Source: Streptomyces roseirectus
Lineage (GTDB): Bacteria > Actinomycetota > Actinomycetes > Streptomycetales > Streptomycetaceae
Assembly (NCBI RefSeq): GCF_014489635.1
Contig: NZ_CP060828.1
Coordinates: forward strand, 3,882,001-3,946,000
Direction of reading: 5' to 3'
Length of the DNA: 64,000 nucleotides
The notes under the pieces were generated by a model. The model made no database searches. It was not told the origin of the DNA and saw only the letters and a program-made list of their open reading frames with translations. Shown here piece after piece: positions 11,901-22,666 of the stretch. The position numbers and the translations under genes were made by a program. Numbering within the stretch: position 1 is the stretch's first letter; the number at the start of each line of letters is the position of its first letter.

Positions 11901-14900
11901 CCGCAACGAGACCGCGTCCGGCCCGGCGGGCGACAGCATGACGCGCGCCTTCGTGGCCCCGGTCGCCTGCAAGGTGACCCCACCCCAGACGAACGGCAGC
12001 CGGCACTCCGGCCCTTCACCCACCACAGCGTGCAGAGCGGCATCCAACAGCGCGGGATGCACCCCGAACCGCTCGGCATCCGGCACGAGTTCCGGAGCCA
12101 GCTCGACCTCGGCGAACACGTCCTCGCCGGACCGCCACCAGGACTTCAGCCCCTGGAACGCGGGCCCGTAGCGATACCCGAGCTCCGTCCACCGGTCGTA
12201 ACCACCGTCCCAGTCCACCTCGACGGCACCCGCAGGCGGCCAGACGCTCAGATCGAAGGCGTCACCCGAGCCACTGCCCAGCACACCGGTGGCATGCCGA
12301 ACCCACTCGGCATCCTCCGAGTCCCCCCGAGCATGCACGGCCAGCGAACGAACACCGGCCCCGTCCTCGGCCCCCACCGACACCCGCAGCACAACCCCAC
12401 CACGCTCCGGCAGCACCAACGGCGCCTCAAGCGTCAACTCCACCACCCGATCGCACCCCACCTGGTCCCCGGCGCGAACGGCCATCTCCAGGAACGCCGT
12501 CCCCGGCAACAACACCGACTCCCGCACCCCGTGATCGGCCAACCACGGATGCGTCGCCAGCGACAACAGCCCGGTCAACACCACACCCCCGGACTCCGGC
12601 AACTCCACCGCCGCCCCCAACAACGGATGCCCCGCCTCCCGCACCCCGACCGCCGCGACGTCCCCGACCTGCGAACGCCGGGACTCCAGCCAGTAGCGCT
12701 GACGTTGGAAGGGGTAGGTGGGGAGGTCGGTGAGACGGGCCCCGGGGAAGACGGCCGCCCAGTCGACGACGGCGCCGTGCACATGAGCCTCGGCCAGCGA
12801 CAACAGGAACCGCTCCAGGCCGCCCTCGTCTCGACGCAGCGAGCCGATCGCCGTCACCTGCTCGGACGTCTCCTGAACAGCCATGGCCAGCACCGGGTGG
12901 GCGCTGGACTCGACGAAGAGACGGTGCCCCTGCTCGACCAGCAGCCGCACGGTCTCCTCGAAACGAACCGTCTGCCGCAGGTTCCGATACCAGTACCCGG
13001 CGTCCAGGACACTCGTGTCAATCGCCTCGACGGTGACGGTCGAGTAGAAGGGGACCTGCGACGGACGCGGGGTGATACCGGCGAGAACCTTCGCCAACTC
13101 GCCCTCGATCTCCTCGACATGCGCGGAGTGGGAGGCGTAGTCCACCGGGATCCGCCGAGCCCGGAACCCGTCCGCCTCGGCCTGGGCCAGCAGTTCGTCG
13201 AGAGCGTCGACGTCACCGGAGACGACGATCGACCCCGGGCCGTTCACAGCGGCGACCGAGACACGACCGCCCCAACGGACCAGCCGCTCCTCCACGGCAT
13301 CCACCGGCAGCGAAACGGACACCATCCCGCCCCGGCCCGACAGAGCCAACAGCGCCTTGCTCCGCAACGCCACCACCCGCGCCGCATCTTCCAGCGAGAG
13401 CCCGCCCGCCACGGCCGCAGCCGCGATCTCACCCTGCGAGTGCCCGATGACCGCAGCAGGCTCCACACCGTACGAGCGCCACAGCGCAGCCAGCGACACC
13501 ATCACGGAGAACAACACGGGCTGCACGACGTCGACCCGCTCCAACGCGGCGGCGTCACCCAGCACATCCAGCAGCGACCACTCCACATGCGGCTCAAGCG
13601 CCTCCGCACAAGCCCGCATCGACTCCGCGAACACCGGCGACGAACCCAGCAGCTCCACCGCCATCCCCACCCACTGCGACCCCTGCCCCGGGAACACGAA
13701 GACGACCTTGCGACCGCCCACAACCCCCTGCACCAGACCAGGAGCCGACGTCCCCTCCGCAAGCGCCACCAAACCCGCACGACGGGCAACCACATCACCC
13801 CCCACCACCGCCGCCCGATGCTCAAAAACAGCCCGACCAGCAGCCAGCGAAAACCCCACATCAACCGCACTCAACCCAGACGCCGCATCGACGAACGACA
13901 ACAGGTTCGCCGCCTGCGCCCGCAGCCCGGCCTCGCTCTTGGCCGACAACACCCACGGCACGGCCCCCACCGGCTCAGCCGGCCCCTCAGAAGCCGCCTC
14001 CTCCTCAACCGCCGGCGCCTCCTCAAGGATCACGTGCGCATTGGTCCCACTGATCCCGAACGACGACACAGCCGCCCGCCGAGGCCCCTGCCCCTCCCCC
14101 CGCTCCCACTCCACCTGCTCCGTCAACAACGACACCGCACCAGCCGCCCAATCCACCTTGGACGACGGCTCATCCACATGCAGCGTCTTCGGCATGACCC
14201 CATACCGCATAGCCATAGCCATCTTGATCACGCCACCAACACCCGCAGCAGCCTGCGCATGCCCGATGTTGGACTTCAACGACCCAAGCCACAACGGCCG
14301 TTCAGCAGCCCGCCCCTGCCCATACGTCGCAAGAATCGCCTGCGCCTCGATCGGATCCCCAAGACTGGTCCCGGTCCCGTGCGCCTCAACAACATCAACA
14401 TCCGCAGCCCCGAGCCCGGCGTTAGCGAGCGCCTGCCGAATCACCCGCTGCTGCGAAGGCCCGTTGGGCGCCGTCAACCCATTGGACGCCCCGTCCTGAT
14501 TGACCGCAGACCCCCGCACCACCGCCAACACGGGATGCCCATGACGCCGCGCATCCGACAACCGCTCCAACGCCAACATCCCCACACCCTCGGCCCAGGC
14601 CGTCCCATCAGCCGAGTCCGAGAACGCCTTGCACCGCCCATCGACAGCAAGCCCCCGCTGCCGGCTGAACTCCACGAACATCCCGGGCCCGGACATGACC
14701 GCCGCCCCACCGGCGAGCGCGAACGTGCACTCCCCCTGCCGCAACGACTGCACCGCAAGATGCAGGGCGACCAGCGACGAAGAACACGCCGTATCCACGG
14801 TCACCGCAGGCCCCTCAAGCCCGAGCGTGTAGGCAACCCGCCCAGAGGCAACGCTCGCGGTGTTCCCGGTGAGGAGGTACCCGTCATACCCGTCGGCGCC

Positions 14901-17900
14901 TTCGTACAGCCGAGGCCCGTACTCCTGAGACATGGCACCGACGAACACCCCGGCCCGCCCACCCCGCACCGACCCCGGATCAACCCCGGCCCGCTCCAAC
15001 GCCTCCCACGAGGTCTCAAGAAGCAGCCGCTGCTGCGGATCCATCGCCGCGGCCTCCCGCGGCGAGATCCCGAAGAACGCCGGATCGAACTCACCGGCAT
15101 CGTGCAGAAACCCGCCGAACCGGGTGTAACTGGTCCCCGGCCGCTCAGGATCCGGGTCGTACAGCGCCTCGATGTCCCACCCACGATCGGTAGGGAACTC
15201 GGTGATCCCGTCCCCACCGGAGACAACAAGCCGCCACAGATCCTCAGGCGAGCTGACGCCCCCGGGAAAACGACAGGCCATCCCCACGATCGCCACCGGC
15301 TCATCAACGGCGACCGCCGCGACCTCGTCGCCACCGCTCTCGACACCGGACAGCTCAGCCACCAGCCGCTCGGCGACAGCAAGCGGAGTGGGGTAGTCGA
15401 ACAGCAGGGTAGGACTGAGCGCCAGCCCAGTAGCCGCACTGAGCTGATCACACAGCTCGACGGACGTCAGCGAGGTGAACCCAAGATCCCGGAACTGCCG
15501 ATCGACCTCGACCTCGTCGCCACCACCGTGCCCGAGAACAACGGCGATCCGACTGCGCACCAACTCCAGCACCGCCCGGGGCCGCTCATGCGCCGGCAGC
15601 CGATCGACACCCCAACGCGAAGGCGCGCTCTCCTGCTCCTCCGCAAGCAGGTGGTCCCCCGGCGTCGAAGAGCCGGCCGAAGCGCCCCCCGCCGTCAGCT
15701 CCGCCCAGTACCGACGCCGCTGAAACGCATAGGTAGGCACCGACGCCCGCCGAGCCCCCACCCCCGCGAACACAGCCCCCCAGTCCGGCGACCGCCCGCT
15801 GACATGCAGCGCCCCAACCGCAGCGGCAACCGCAACAGCCTCGCCCCGATCAGCACGAAGCGCGGCCACACAGACGGCCCCAGGCGCACACTCCCTGGCC
15901 ATCCCCGCGAGCACCCCGTCCGGCCCCAGCTCGACCAGGAGCGCACCGTCCCGCTCCGCGAGATGACGAACCCCATCAAGGAACCGAACGGTCTCCCGGA
16001 CATGCCGAACCCAGTACTCGGGAGAGGTCAGCTCCCCCTCCCGAGCAGGCCGTCCGGTGACATTGGAGATCACCGAAAGCCGCGGTTCATGGAAGGCAAG
16101 CGTCTCGGCCACCCGCCGAAACTCCGCCAACATGCCATCCATCAACGCCGAGTGGAACGCATGGCTGACCCGCAGCCGCTTGGTCCGACGCCCCTGTGCG
16201 GCCAGTCGCGCGGCGACCTCCAGAACGGCATCGGTGTCACCGGAAAGCACAGTGGAGGTGGGCCCGTTGACAGCGGCGATGTCCACCCCGTCCGTCAGCA
16301 GCCCCCGAACCTCCCCCTCGGACGCCTCGACAGCGACCATCGCCCCGTCGGCGGGCAGCGCCTGCATCAACCGAGCCCGAGCGGCGACAAGAGCAGCGGC
16401 ATCCGCCAGATCCAGCACTCCGGCGACATGCGCGGCGGCCAGTTCCCCGATGGAGTGCCCGGCAACAGCGTCAGGCCGCACACCCCACCGCTCGAACACC
16501 CGAAACAGCGCCACCTCGATGGCGAACAGCGCGGGCTGCGCGTAACCGGTCTGATCAAGAAGTTCCGCGTCCCCCTCGAACACAAGCTGCTTCAGAGGAC
16601 GATCCAGGTGAACGTCGAGCGCGGCGCAGACCTCATCGAAGGCTTCGGCGAACTCCGGCAGTTCGGCATGAAGCTCACGCCCCATGCCCGCCCGCTGGGA
16701 CCCCTGCCCACTGAACAGAAAGGCGACGGGAACGTCGGCGGCCTTGCCCTGAAGCACCCCGCCGGCCGGCCGCCCCTCGGCCAGCGCGGCAAGCCCGGCG
16801 CGCAGGTCCGCGAGATCCGTACCGACCAGAACGGCGCGATGCTCGAAGGCGGTCCGCGCGGTCGCCAGCGTGTGGGCGATATCGACCGGCTGAGCCCCGG
16901 GAACGGCGTCGAGGTGAGCGAGCAGCCGCTGCGCCTGCCCCCGCAGCGCGGGTTCGGTTCGCGCCGACAACACCCACGGCACCACGGAACGAGCGGACTC
17001 GACGGGCTCACCGACCTGAACAGCCCCAGACTCCCACTCCGCAAGCAGGACGTGGCAGTTGGTCCCGCCCATCCCGAAGGAGCTGACCCCAGCGACCAAC
17101 CGCCGATCCGGCACCGGCCAGGCCCCCGCCTCGGTCCGCACCGCGAGGTTCAACTCCCCCAGCGGAATACGCGGATTGGCCTGCCGGAAGTTGAGACTGG
17201 GCGGCAGCTCCCGCCGCGCCACACTGAGGACGGCCTTGATGAGGCCGACAATGCCCGCGGCCCCCTCCAGATGCCCGACGTTGGTCTTGGCGGACCCCAC
17301 GAACAGCGGTTGCCCGGCGTCCCGCCCGGCCCCGAACACCGCCCCCAGCGCCTCCGCCTCGATGGGATCGCCGACCCGCGTCCCGGTCCCGTGCAGCTCC
17401 ACGTACTGCACGTCCGCCGGGTTGACCGCAGCACGACGGCACGCCTCACGCAGCACCGCCTCCTGGGCGGCGGGGCTGGGCACGGTCAGGCTCTCGGTCC
17501 CACCGTCGTTGTTGATGGCGCTGCCACGGATGACGCAGTACACCGGGTCACCGTCGGCGACGGCCGCGGCGAGCGGCTTGAGCAGCACCGCCCCGCCACC
17601 CTCACCACGCACGTACCCGTTGGCGCGCTCGTCGAAGGTGAAGCTGCGCCCGTCGGGTGACAGGCCGCCGAACCGGGCGGCGCCGAGGGCGGTTTCGGGG
17701 GCCAGGTTGAGGTTGACGCCGGCGGCGAGCGCCAGGGTGGACTCGCCTCGGCGCAGGCTCTCGCAGGCGAGGTGGACGGCGACCAGCGCGGAGGACTGGG
17801 CGGTGTCCACGACCATGCTCGGGCCGTGCACGCCGAGGAAGTAGGAGAGCCGGTTGGCGATGGCGCTGCGGTGCGAGCCGGTCAGGGTGTGCTGGTCGAT

Positions 17901-18326
17901 GTGTCCGGCGCCGCCGCCGTGCAGGAGTTTGGCGTAGTCGTCGGAGGCCGCGCCGACGAAGACGCCGAGCCGGGTGCCCCGGAGGGTGGCCGGTACGACT
18001 CCGGCGTCTTCGAGGACTTCCCAGCCGAGTTCCAGCATGAGCCGCTGCTGGGGGTCCATGGCTTCGGTTTCACGTGGAGAGATACCGAAGAAGGCGGCGT
18101 CGAAGGTGTCGACCCGGTCGAGGAACGCGCCGAACCGGACGGCGGGTTCCGCCGTCGCGGCGGCCGTGTCCCAGCGGTCGGCCGACGTGGTGACGGCGTT
18201 CTGGCCGCTGGTGAGCAGCCGCCAGAACGCCTCCGGGTCGGCCGCGCCCGGCAGTCGGCAGGACAGCCCGATGACGGCGATGTCATCGGCGTCCGGGGTG
18301 GTCGCTGGCACGCTGCCGGTGGTCAT
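8964..18326 (-). CDS. Type I modular polyketide synthase: KSQ loading module plus fully reducing module 1
   Basis: 3120 residues. Loading module: KSQ in which the active-site Cys is Gln (VDTAQSS, Gln177), so it decarboxylates rather than condenses; AT with GHSIG (Ser625) and HAFH (722-725), malonyl type, giving an acetyl starter; ACP Ser952 in an unusual LGFTSLTS context. Module 1: KS Cys1181; AT GHSQG (Ser1630) with YASH (1730-1733), methylmalonyl type; DH with His1932 and Asp2095; ER with NFRDV (from 2406) and the HAAAGGVG nucleotide loop (from 2507), where Val2417 occupies the position at which Tyr is linked to 2S methyl, suggesting 2R; KR with LDD near 2775 (B-type); ACP Ser3001; C-terminal docking region ~3030-3120. 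The ATG directly follows the TAG of the aminotransferase gene (TAGATG), so the two are translationally coupled. Domain calls are from visible motifs; stereochemistry is inference. Confidence 0.96.
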   Translation of the reverse strand: MTTGSVPATTPDADDIAVIGLSCRLPGAADPEAFWRLLTSGQNAVTTSADRWDTAAATAEPAVRFGAFLDRVDTFDAAFFGISPRETEAMDPQQRLMLELGWEVLEDAGVVPATLRGTRLGVFVGAASDDYAKLLHGGGAGHIDQHTLTGSHRSAIANRLSYFLGVHGPSMVVDTAQSSALVAVHLACESLRRGESTLALAAGVNLNLAPETALGAARFGGLSPDGRSFTFDERANGYVRGEGGGAVLLKPLAAAVADGDPVYCVIRGSAINNDGGTESLTVPSPAAQEAVLREACRRAAVNPADVQYVELHGTGTRVGDPIEAEALGAVFGAGRDAGQPLFVGSAKTNVGHLEGAAGIVGLIKAVLSVARRELPPSLNFRQANPRIPLGELNLAVRTEAGAWPVPDRRLVAGVSSFGMGGTNCHVLLAEWESGAVQVGEPVESARSVVPWVLSARTEPALRGQAQRLLAHLDAVPGAQPVDIAHTLATARTAFEHRAVLVGTDLADLRAGLAALAEGRPAGGVLQGKAADVPVAFLFSGQGSQRAGMGRELHAELPEFAEAFDEVCAALDVHLDRPLKQLVFEGDAELLDQTGYAQPALFAIEVALFRVFERWGVRPDAVAGHSIGELAAAHVAGVLDLADAAALVAARARLMQALPADGAMVAVEASEGEVRGLLTDGVDIAAVNGPTSTVLSGDTDAVLEVAARLAAQGRRTKRLRVSHAFHSALMDGMLAEFRRVAETLAFHEPRLSVISNVTGRPAREGELTSPEYWVRHVRETVRFLDGVRHLAERDGALLVELGPDGVLAGMARECAPGAVCVAALRADRGEAVAVAAAVGALHVSGRSPDWGAVFAGVGARRASVPTYAFQRRRYWAELTAGGASAGSSTPGDHLLAEEQESAPSRWGVDRLPAHERPRAVLELVRSRIAVVLGHGGGDEVEVDRQFRDLGFTSLTSVELCDQLSAATGLALSPTLLFDYPTPLAVAERLVAELSGVESGGDEVAAVAVDEPVAIVGMACRFPGGVSSPEDLWRLVVSGGDGITEFPTDRGWDIEALYDPDPERPGTSYTRFGGFLHDAGEFDPAFFGISPREAAAMDPQQRLLLETSWEALERAGVDPGSVRGGRAGVFVGAMSQEYGPRLYEGADGYDGYLLTGNTASVASGRVAYTLGLEGPAVTVDTACSSSLVALHLAVQSLRQGECTFALAGGAAVMSGPGMFVEFSRQRGLAVDGRCKAFSDSADGTAWAEGVGMLALERLSDARRHGHPVLAVVRGSAVNQDGASNGLTAPNGPSQQRVIRQALANAGLGAADVDVVEAHGTGTSLGDPIEAQAILATYGQGRAAERPLWLGSLKSNIGHAQAAAGVGGVIKMAMAMRYGVMPKTLHVDEPSSKVDWAAGAVSLLTEQVEWERGEGQGPRRAAVSSFGISGTNAHVILEEAPAVEEEAASEGPAEPVGAVPWVLSAKSEAGLRAQAANLLSFVDAASGLSAVDVGFSLAAGRAVFEHRAAVVGGDVVARRAGLVALAEGTSAPGLVQGVVGGRKVVFVFPGQGSQWVGMAVELLGSSPVFAESMRACAEALEPHVEWSLLDVLGDAAALERVDVVQPVLFSVMVSLAALWRSYGVEPAAVIGHSQGEIAAAAVAGGLSLEDAARVVALRSKALLALSGRGGMVSVSLPVDAVEERLVRWGGRVSVAAVNGPGSIVVSGDVDALDELLAQAEADGFRARRIPVDYASHSAHVEEIEGELAKVLAGITPRPSQVPFYSTVTVEAIDTSVLDAGYWYRNLRQTVRFEETVRLLVEQGHRLFVESSAHPVLAMAVQETSEQVTAIGSLRRDEGGLERFLLSLAEAHVHGAVVDWAAVFPGARLTDLPTYPFQRQRYWLESRRSQVGDVAAVGVREAGHPLLGAAVELPESGGVVLTGLLSLATHPWLADHGVRESVLLPGTAFLEMAVRAGDQVGCDRVVELTLEAPLVLPERGGVVLRVSVGAEDGAGVRSLAVHARGDSEDAEWVRHATGVLGSGSGDAFDLSVWPPAGAVEVDWDGGYDRWTELGYRYGPAFQGLKSWWRSGEDVFAEVELAPELVPDAERFGVHPALLDAALHAVVGEGPECRLPFVWGGVTLQATGATKARVMLSPAGPDAVSLRLADVTGRPVASVESLALRPMAGEQVRAGVPQALFRVDWSEVTLPSDTVEPRGVWALVGGDEFKLGVALGGLDTFGDLDSLPRDPAPDVVLVACADEVGLPVAEAAHRATARALELVQGWLADERFGSSRLVLVTRGAVAAEPGKGVVDLADAPVWGLVRSAQAENPGRFVLVDVDDHDASAVLPAVLAGDEPQLAVREGVVYVPRLVRPAAHETLTPPQGSATWRLDVTEKGTLENLALVDLPEAARPLAAGEVRVGIRAAGVNFRDVVLALGMVPDQEVLGSEGAGVVLEVGPGVTGFAPGDTVMGLFTGAFGPVAITDRRLLVRMPQGWSFTEAASVPVVFLTAYHALRHDARLRAGESVLIHAAAGGVGMAAVQLARHWGAEVFGTASPGKWDVLRSLGLDDDHIASSRTLDFADAFSSGLDVVLNSLVREFVDTSLRLLRDGGRFVEIGKTDIRDAGQVAAEYPGVTYRVYDLLTTDPDLVAEMLGELVELFGSGVLRPLPVRGWDVRRAPEALRFLSQARHVGKLVLTVPRALDSAGTALVTGATGVLGGVVARHLVVEHGVRHLVLAGRRGLDAPGAAELRDELTELGATVTVAACDAADRDQLAALLAEIPAEHPLTAVVHAAGVLDDGVVGSLTPERLGAVLRPKVDAAWHLHELTAGLDLALFVLFSSVSGTLGGAGQANYAAANVFLDGLAAHRRSLGLPGVSLAWGLWAEASGMTGHMDGVDVRRMSRMGVGALSVDEGLALFDAAVYRPEATVVPMRLDTRALRAQERVPALLSGLVRGTTTRRAAAVAAQSVDAPSLAGRLAGLSEADRNQLVLDVVREHTATVLGHGAASSVEAGQTFKKLGFDSLTAVELRNRLNTATGLRLRATLVFDHPTPAELAAHLRAELLPDEAPAATSVLTELDQLERSFAALAPDDGLRAEVRARLQGLLADGTTDGTGDAGVETRLESATTDELFDFIDSELGMS

Positions 18327-19553
18327 CTACTTCCCCTTGCCTTGGGCGCCGGCCATGGTCTTCGCCCGGTCGTCCGCCCTGCGGGTCACTTCGTGGCCGC
18401 GCTGCACGCTGAGCCGCACGACGTCGCAGACCCGCCGGATGTCCTCGCGGGAGACGGTGGGGCCGGTGGGCAGGGCGAGCACCTTCTGCGCGAGCCGTTC
18501 GGTGTGCGGCAGGGTGACCGGCCGTTCCGAGCGGTAGGGCTCCATCTCGTGGACGCCGGGGGAGAAGTACCGCTGGCACACCACGTTCTCCGCCCGGAGG
18601 ACGTCGCCCAGGAGGTCGCGGTGCAGGCCGGTGACGGCGGCGTCGACCTCGACGATCAGGTAGTGGAAGTTGTTGCGCTCGGCCCGGTCGAACTCGACGA
18701 CCTTCAGCCCGGCGACCCCGGCCAGCTCGGACCGGTAGATCTCATAGTTGGCCTCGTTGTGCCGAACCGTTTCGTCGAAGGCGTCGAGCGAGGTCAGGCC
18801 CATCGCGGCGGCGGCTTCGGTCATCTTCCCGTTGGTGCCCGCCTCCGTGGAGACCCGCCCCTGGTTGAAGCCGAAGTTGTGCATGGAGCGGATCCGCTTG
18901 GCCAGTTCCTCGTCGTCGGTGACGACCGCGCCGCCCTCGAACGCGTTGACGACCTTGGTGGCGTGGAAGCTGAACACCTCGGCCTGCCCGAACCCGCCGA
19001 TCGGCCGCCCGTCCGACGTGCAGCCCAGCCCGTGCGAGGCGTCGTACAGGAGCTTGACGCCGTGTTCGGCCGCGACCTTGGCGAGCTGGTCGACCGCGCT
19101 CGGCCGGCCCCACAGGTGGACGGGGACGATCGCGCTGGTCTGCGGGGTGATCGCCGCTTCGACCAGGGCGGGGTCCAGGCAGCCGGTGACCGGGTCGATG
19201 TCGCAGAAGACCGGGGTCAGGCCCAGCCAGCGGAACGCGTGCGCGGTCGCGGCGAAGGTCAGCGACGGCATGATGATCTCGCCGGTCAAGTCCGTTGCGC
19301 GGGCGAGGAGTTGCAGAGCGACGGTCGCGTTGCAGGTGGACACGCAGTACCGCACACCGGCGAGTTCCGCCACCCGGCCCTCGAACTCGCGTGCCAGCGG
19401 ACCGCCGTTGGTCAGCCACTGATGATCGAGCGCCCAATTCACGCGATCGAAGAATCGAGTTCGGTCACCTATGTTGGGTCGCCCCACATAAAGTGGCTGC
19501 AGGAACGCCGAAGAGCCGCCGAACACAGCGAGATCGCCAATATTGCGTTTCAT
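18327..19553 (-). CDS. DegT/DnrJ/EryC1 family PLP sugar aminotransferase (VioA/DesI-like)
   Basis: 408 residues. Typical of nucleotide-sugar aminotransferases that transfer an amino group to a dTDP-keto-6-deoxysugar. The PLP lysine lies in SFHATK, followed by the NAFEGG loop; LYVGRPNIGDR near the N-terminus and the long NFGFNQG..GTNGKM segment resemble VioA-type 4-aminotransferases more than AHBA synthases. The start is the ATG of MKRNIGDLAVFGG, 6-7 nt after a GGGGGAGG ribosome binding site; an upstream ATG seven codons earlier has no such site. It abuts the loading PKS gene and follows a TylF-type methyltransferase, so it probably builds the amino sugar attached to the macrolide. The exact position aminated (C3 or C4) cannot be settled from sequence alone. 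Confidence 0.88.
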   Translation of the reverse strand: MKRNIGDLAVFGGSSAFLQPLYVGRPNIGDRTRFFDRVNWALDHQWLTNGGPLAREFEGRVAELAGVRYCVSTCNATVALQLLARATDLTGEIIMPSLTFAATAHAFRWLGLTPVFCDIDPVTGCLDPALVEAAITPQTSAIVPVHLWGRPSAVDQLAKVAAEHGVKLLYDASHGLGCTSDGRPIGGFGQAEVFSFHATKVVNAFEGGAVVTDDEELAKRIRSMHNFGFNQGRVSTEAGTNGKMTEAAAAMGLTSLDAFDETVRHNEANYEIYRSELAGVAGLKVVEFDRAERNNFHYLIVEVDAAVTGLHRDLLGDVLRAENVVCQRYFSPGVHEMEPYRSERPVTLPHTERLAQKVLALPTGPTVSREDIRRVCDVVRLSVQRGHEVTRRADDRAKTMAGAQGKGK

Positions 19554-19907
19554 TGCACACCTCCCCCGAAGCACGCGTAAAGAATCACGGTATTAATGGC
19601 GGACAGCACGCCTAGCGGCACCCTCGTAAAACCCGGAATACGTCCGGGAACGGGGCGAACATCCGCGTACTCGCGGTTCCACTAGGCTTTGGAAGCGCCG
19701 ACTCGACTCTGAGCACGGCGACAGGACATTCCCTGCCGTCTGAATCACCGAGGGCAGGAACGGAAGATGTTGTGTTCAACAAGAAACGTACGCTGTGCGG
19801 GCAGCGGGGTGCCGCGCACACGGGCCCCACGCGGTCGACGCGGGTCGGGGCGATTCCGGGCAGATCGATGCGGACAGGCGCAGATCTGCCCCGTCAGGGT
19901 CGTGCGG
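19554..19907. other. 354-bp intergenic region between methyltransferase and aminotransferase genes
   Basis: No credible gene. On the minus strand it starts with a hairpin just after the methyltransferase stop (annotated separately) and ends with the strong ribosome binding site of the aminotransferase. A short imperfect dyad TGTTG-N4-CAACA lies near 19764-19779 and could be an operator. I see no convincing -35/-10 pair, so whether a second promoter drives the PKS genes from here is open. Confidence 0.5.
19858..19891 (-). terminator. Hairpin after the methyltransferase gene (possible terminator or attenuator)
   Basis: Inverted repeat with 9-bp arms (GGGCAGATC / GATCTGCCC) and a 16-nt loop, starting 17 nt after the stop codon. 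No U-tract follows. It may stabilise or partly terminate the methyltransferase transcript, which would separate its level from that of the PKS genes. Confidence 0.4.
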
Positions 19908-20723
19908 TCAGTGCTTGCGGCGCCAGTAGACGCCGGTGACGTCCACGGTCTCGATCGGCTCCTCGATACCGTGCTTGTCGCGGTAGTCGTGGACGGCCTG
20001 CTTGCATGCCGGGATCGCGTAGTCGTCGATGATCGCGAAACCGCCGACGGAGAGCTTGGGGTAGAGGTTGACCAGCGCGTCCATGGTCGACTCGTACAGG
20101 TCGCCGTCCATCCGCAGGATGGCGAGCTTGTCGATGGGCGCGGTCGGCAGGGTGTCGGCGAACATGCCGGGCAGGAACTTGACCAGGTCGTCGAGGAGGC
20201 CGTAGCGGGTGAAGTTCTCCCGCACCTGCTCCTCGGAGCAGCCCAGCACCCAGTTCAGGTTGTGGAACTGCATGTCCTGGTCGAGCGGGTGGCTCTCCTC
20301 GGAGGTCACCGGGACGCCGGTGAACGAGTCGGCGAGCCAGACGTTGCGGTCCTCGACGCCGTGGGCCTTGAGCAGCGCGCGCATCAGGATGCAGGCGCCA
20401 CCGCGCCACACACCGGTCTCGATGAAGTCGCCGGGCACGCTGTCGCGCAGGACCTGCTCCACGCACTCCTGAATATTGTCCAGGCGGCGTCGGCCGATCA
20501 TCGTGTGCGCGACCGACGGAACGTCAAGGCCGGCTTCACGATGGTCGACGTCGAAAGTCCCACGCTTTTCGGCGGAGCCTTCCGCATCCGGCCGCATCGT
20601 ATCCGCTTGGGTCTTGTCGAGAACGTTCATCCCGTACGGGAAAGTCGGACGGTCCTCATAGATCGTGTTGGAGAGGACCTTCTTTATCAGGTCGACGTAA
20701 AGCGAATACGTGTCAATCGACAA
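19908..20723 (-). CDS. TylF/MycF family macrocin O-methyltransferase-like protein
   Basis: 271 residues from a TTG start. SAM-dependent methyltransferase of the family that methylates the 6-deoxyallose-derived sugar of mycinose-type macrolides. The framework matches closely: LYVDLIKKVLSNTIYED, VAHTMIGRRRLDN, PGDFIETGVWRGGACI (SAM loop), WLADSFTGVP, RENFTRYGLLDD, RMDGDLYESTMDAL, IIDDYAIPAC (metal-binding acidic residues), VYWRR at the end. The TTG is 5 nt after a GGGGG ribosome binding site and matches where the TylF homologues begin; a GTG at 20768 is open in frame but falls inside the -10 box of the likely promoter. First gene of the visible operon. Product probably a methoxy group on a macrolide sugar. 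Confidence 0.88.
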   Translation of the reverse strand: MSIDTYSLYVDLIKKVLSNTIYEDRPTFPYGMNVLDKTQADTMRPDAEGSAEKRGTFDVDHREAGLDVPSVAHTMIGRRRLDNIQECVEQVLRDSVPGDFIETGVWRGGACILMRALLKAHGVEDRNVWLADSFTGVPVTSEESHPLDQDMQFHNLNWVLGCSEEQVRENFTRYGLLDDLVKFLPGMFADTLPTAPIDKLAILRMDGDLYESTMDALVNLYPKLSVGGFAIIDDYAIPACKQAVHDYRDKHGIEEPIETVDVTGVYWRRKH

Positions 20724-20766
20724 AACAACCCCCGGATTCAAATCTGCCCTGCCGCTTTGCACACAC

Positions 20767-20796
20767 ACCCTAACAGCGGCCTCTGGGAGGGGTCAA
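20767..20796 (-). promoter_or_regulatory. Sigma-70-type promoter for the polyketide operon
   Basis: Minus strand: TTGACC (20791-20796), 18-nt spacer, TAGGGT (20767-20772). Transcription would begin near 20760, about 37 nt before the TTG start of the methyltransferase gene. Sequence match only. Confidence 0.6.
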
Positions 20797-21289
20797 CGAA
20801 CAACTTTCACTGCTCACGCAATCAAACTCACCGCCGCGATTACTGAGCACATACGGGCCGGCGCCACCGGACACACCCTAAAGAGATCGGCTGGATAAAG
20901 GCGTTTGGGCTGGAAGTAGCCGGTCCACCGATGCGCACCTGCAACCCCGCAACCAGCGCTCCTGGGGATCCACCGCCCCCGACCCGCCCAACCCCTTGCC
21001 AGACCACCCACACGATGAGAAGTATCAATCCAGCCAACTGGGAAACCCGCCGAAATCACCCCATCGCCCCATGCGCGCCCCAGCCACCCGCACGCCCCGG
21101 ACGACACCGGAGTTAACAATGCGTATGCGTCGCGTAATGAGATCCGCCGAACCTCCGGCGATCCCTACGGAAAGTAACCGCCCAACCGACAGGATCCACC
21201 CACCCCTTAAACGGGACACAAGCATCCAGTGCCCCGCAAACTCGCGCCACCCCTACTGCTGCTTCTCGCACCCCTGACCTCACCCCAGC
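20797..21289. other. ~490-bp intergenic region between the polyketide operon and the caspase operon
   Basis: No ORF with convincing coding character on either strand; the small open frames are short, proline/arginine-rich and without ribosome binding sites. It separates the 5' end of the biosynthetic operon from the 3' end of the caspase operon and likely holds upstream control sites for the former. Confidence 0.5.
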
Positions 21290-22666
21290 TCAGGGCAGCT
21301 CCTCCCCCAGCGCCTCGTGCAACGCCTCCGCCACCCCGGACGGATCGGCGCGCGGGTCGAAAAGAGGGGAGAGTTTGTCAATAAGGGTCTGGGTGACCGC
21401 GCCGTAGAGCGGAGTGCGGGGCCGCTGGACGGCGGTGCGGAGAGCGGGCAGGAGGATGTCCCGGCTGAAGCGAACCTGATCGGCGGTCCACGGGACGGCA
21501 CTCTCCGCGGTGTGCCGCCCGGCGGACGGAGCGACGTGAGTACAGCGGGCCGCCTCCCCGTAGGCGGATTCCCGGGTCGCGGCGAATCCCGCCTGGAGCA
21601 GACAGCGTTCACTGTCGGCGTCGGTGAGGAAACGGATCAACTCGACGGTCTTGTCGGCCTTCTCCTCGGACACGGAACGCGTCATCGCGAGGTTCTGCCC
21701 ACCCAGCACCGCCTTGCCGGGCAACGGCGCCACCCCGAGGTCGTCCTTGAACGCCGAGCGCAACGAGGGATACGCGTAAGGCCAGTTGCGCAGGAACGAG
21801 GTCCGCCCCTGCGTGAAGTCACTGAGCGAGTCGTCCTCGTTGGAGGTGTACGCGTCCCCGAGGACATACGCGGACGTCGTCCGCCTGCGCAACTCCGCGA
21901 CACCGGACGCCAGTTGCTCCTCCGTGGCCTGATACCTCCCCCGTTCGTCGGTGATCCGCAACCCCTCGACGGCGGAGGCGAACGCCTCGACCGCGTTGAC
22001 GGTCCGCCCTTCGTACGGCGCGAGTTGAGTCGTCCACCCGGCCTTCCACCCCGGCGGACTCTTCCGACTCAGCCCATCGATCACGGCGGCCAACTCGTCC
22101 CAGCCCCACCCGGCCCCGGCCTTGAGCTCCCCCACCTGGTCCCGCCGGTAATACAGCAGCCCGACATCACTGTTGAACGGCACCGCATACCGCTCCCCAC
22201 CCCAGAACGACGTCCCGTCGACGGTCCCGATCAGATCACCGGCCTCACTCACGGCCTCCTCCGGCAACCGCCGCACAAGCCCGGCAGCGGCGAACTCCGG
22301 CACCCAGGTGACATCGAGATTGACGACGTCGTAATGAGCGCTCCCCGACTGCAACGCCCCCAACAACTGGCTACGTTGCTGATCCGCCGACCCCGGCAGC
22401 TCGACGAGCCGCGCCTTGACCCCACCCGCCCCCTGCCGCGCGTTCCACGCGTCGATCAGCCGCTGCCGGATCCCATCGGTGACGTCCCGCCCACTGGCGA
22501 CGACGATCGTGTCGGGCTCCGGATCGACGGGCCCGGCAGGAGGAGCCGATTCGGTACAGGCGGCGAGAGCGGCGAACGCGAGGAAGCCGGCGAGAAGGGG
22601 CCGGACAGAACGAGGCACGCGAGGTGGGACGCGCCACCGCCCCTCACCACGACCACGACCCCCCAT
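21290..22666 (-). CDS. Solute-binding lipoprotein, third gene of the caspase operon
   Basis: 458 residues. Signal peptide after a basic N-region (RVPPRVPRSVRP) and a hydrophobic stretch ending in the lipobox LAAC, then an acidic mature N-terminus. The mature part is a bacterial extracellular solute-binding fold: a first lobe (TIVVASGRDVTDGIRQRLIDAWN), YDVVNLDVTWVPEFAAAG, YAVPFNSDVGLLYYR, and LGGQNLAMTRSVSEEKADKTVELIRFL as in sugar-binding proteins. No permease or ATPase genes are nearby, so transport is unlikely. The ATG overlaps the TGA of the caspase gene by one base, so translation is coupled. I infer a sensor or ligand-capture role for the caspase protein, whose outer part has a related fold. 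Confidence 0.85.
   Translation of the reverse strand: MGGRGRGEGRWRVPPRVPRSVRPLLAGFLAFAALAACTESAPPAGPVDPEPDTIVVASGRDVTDGIRQRLIDAWNARQGAGGVKARLVELPGSADQQRSQLLGALQSGSAHYDVVNLDVTWVPEFAAAGLVRRLPEEAVSEAGDLIGTVDGTSFWGGERYAVPFNSDVGLLYYRRDQVGELKAGAGWGWDELAAVIDGLSRKSPPGWKAGWTTQLAPYEGRTVNAVEAFASAVEGLRITDERGRYQATEEQLASGVAELRRRTTSAYVLGDAYTSNEDDSLSDFTQGRTSFLRNWPYAYPSLRSAFKDDLGVAPLPGKAVLGGQNLAMTRSVSEEKADKTVELIRFLTDADSERCLLQAGFAATRESAYGEAARCTHVAPSAGRHTAESAVPWTADQVRFSRDILLPALRTAVQRPRTPLYGAVTQTLIDKLSPLFDPRADPSGVAEALHEALGEELP

Noticed and set aside
20724..20768. GTG start 15 codons upstream for the methyltransferase
   Set aside because: It lies in the -10 box of the probable promoter, so it would not be transcribed.
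21290..22666. The lipoprotein as part of a sugar ABC transporter
   Set aside because: No permease or ATPase genes are nearby, and it overlaps the caspase gene, so a sensor role is preferred.
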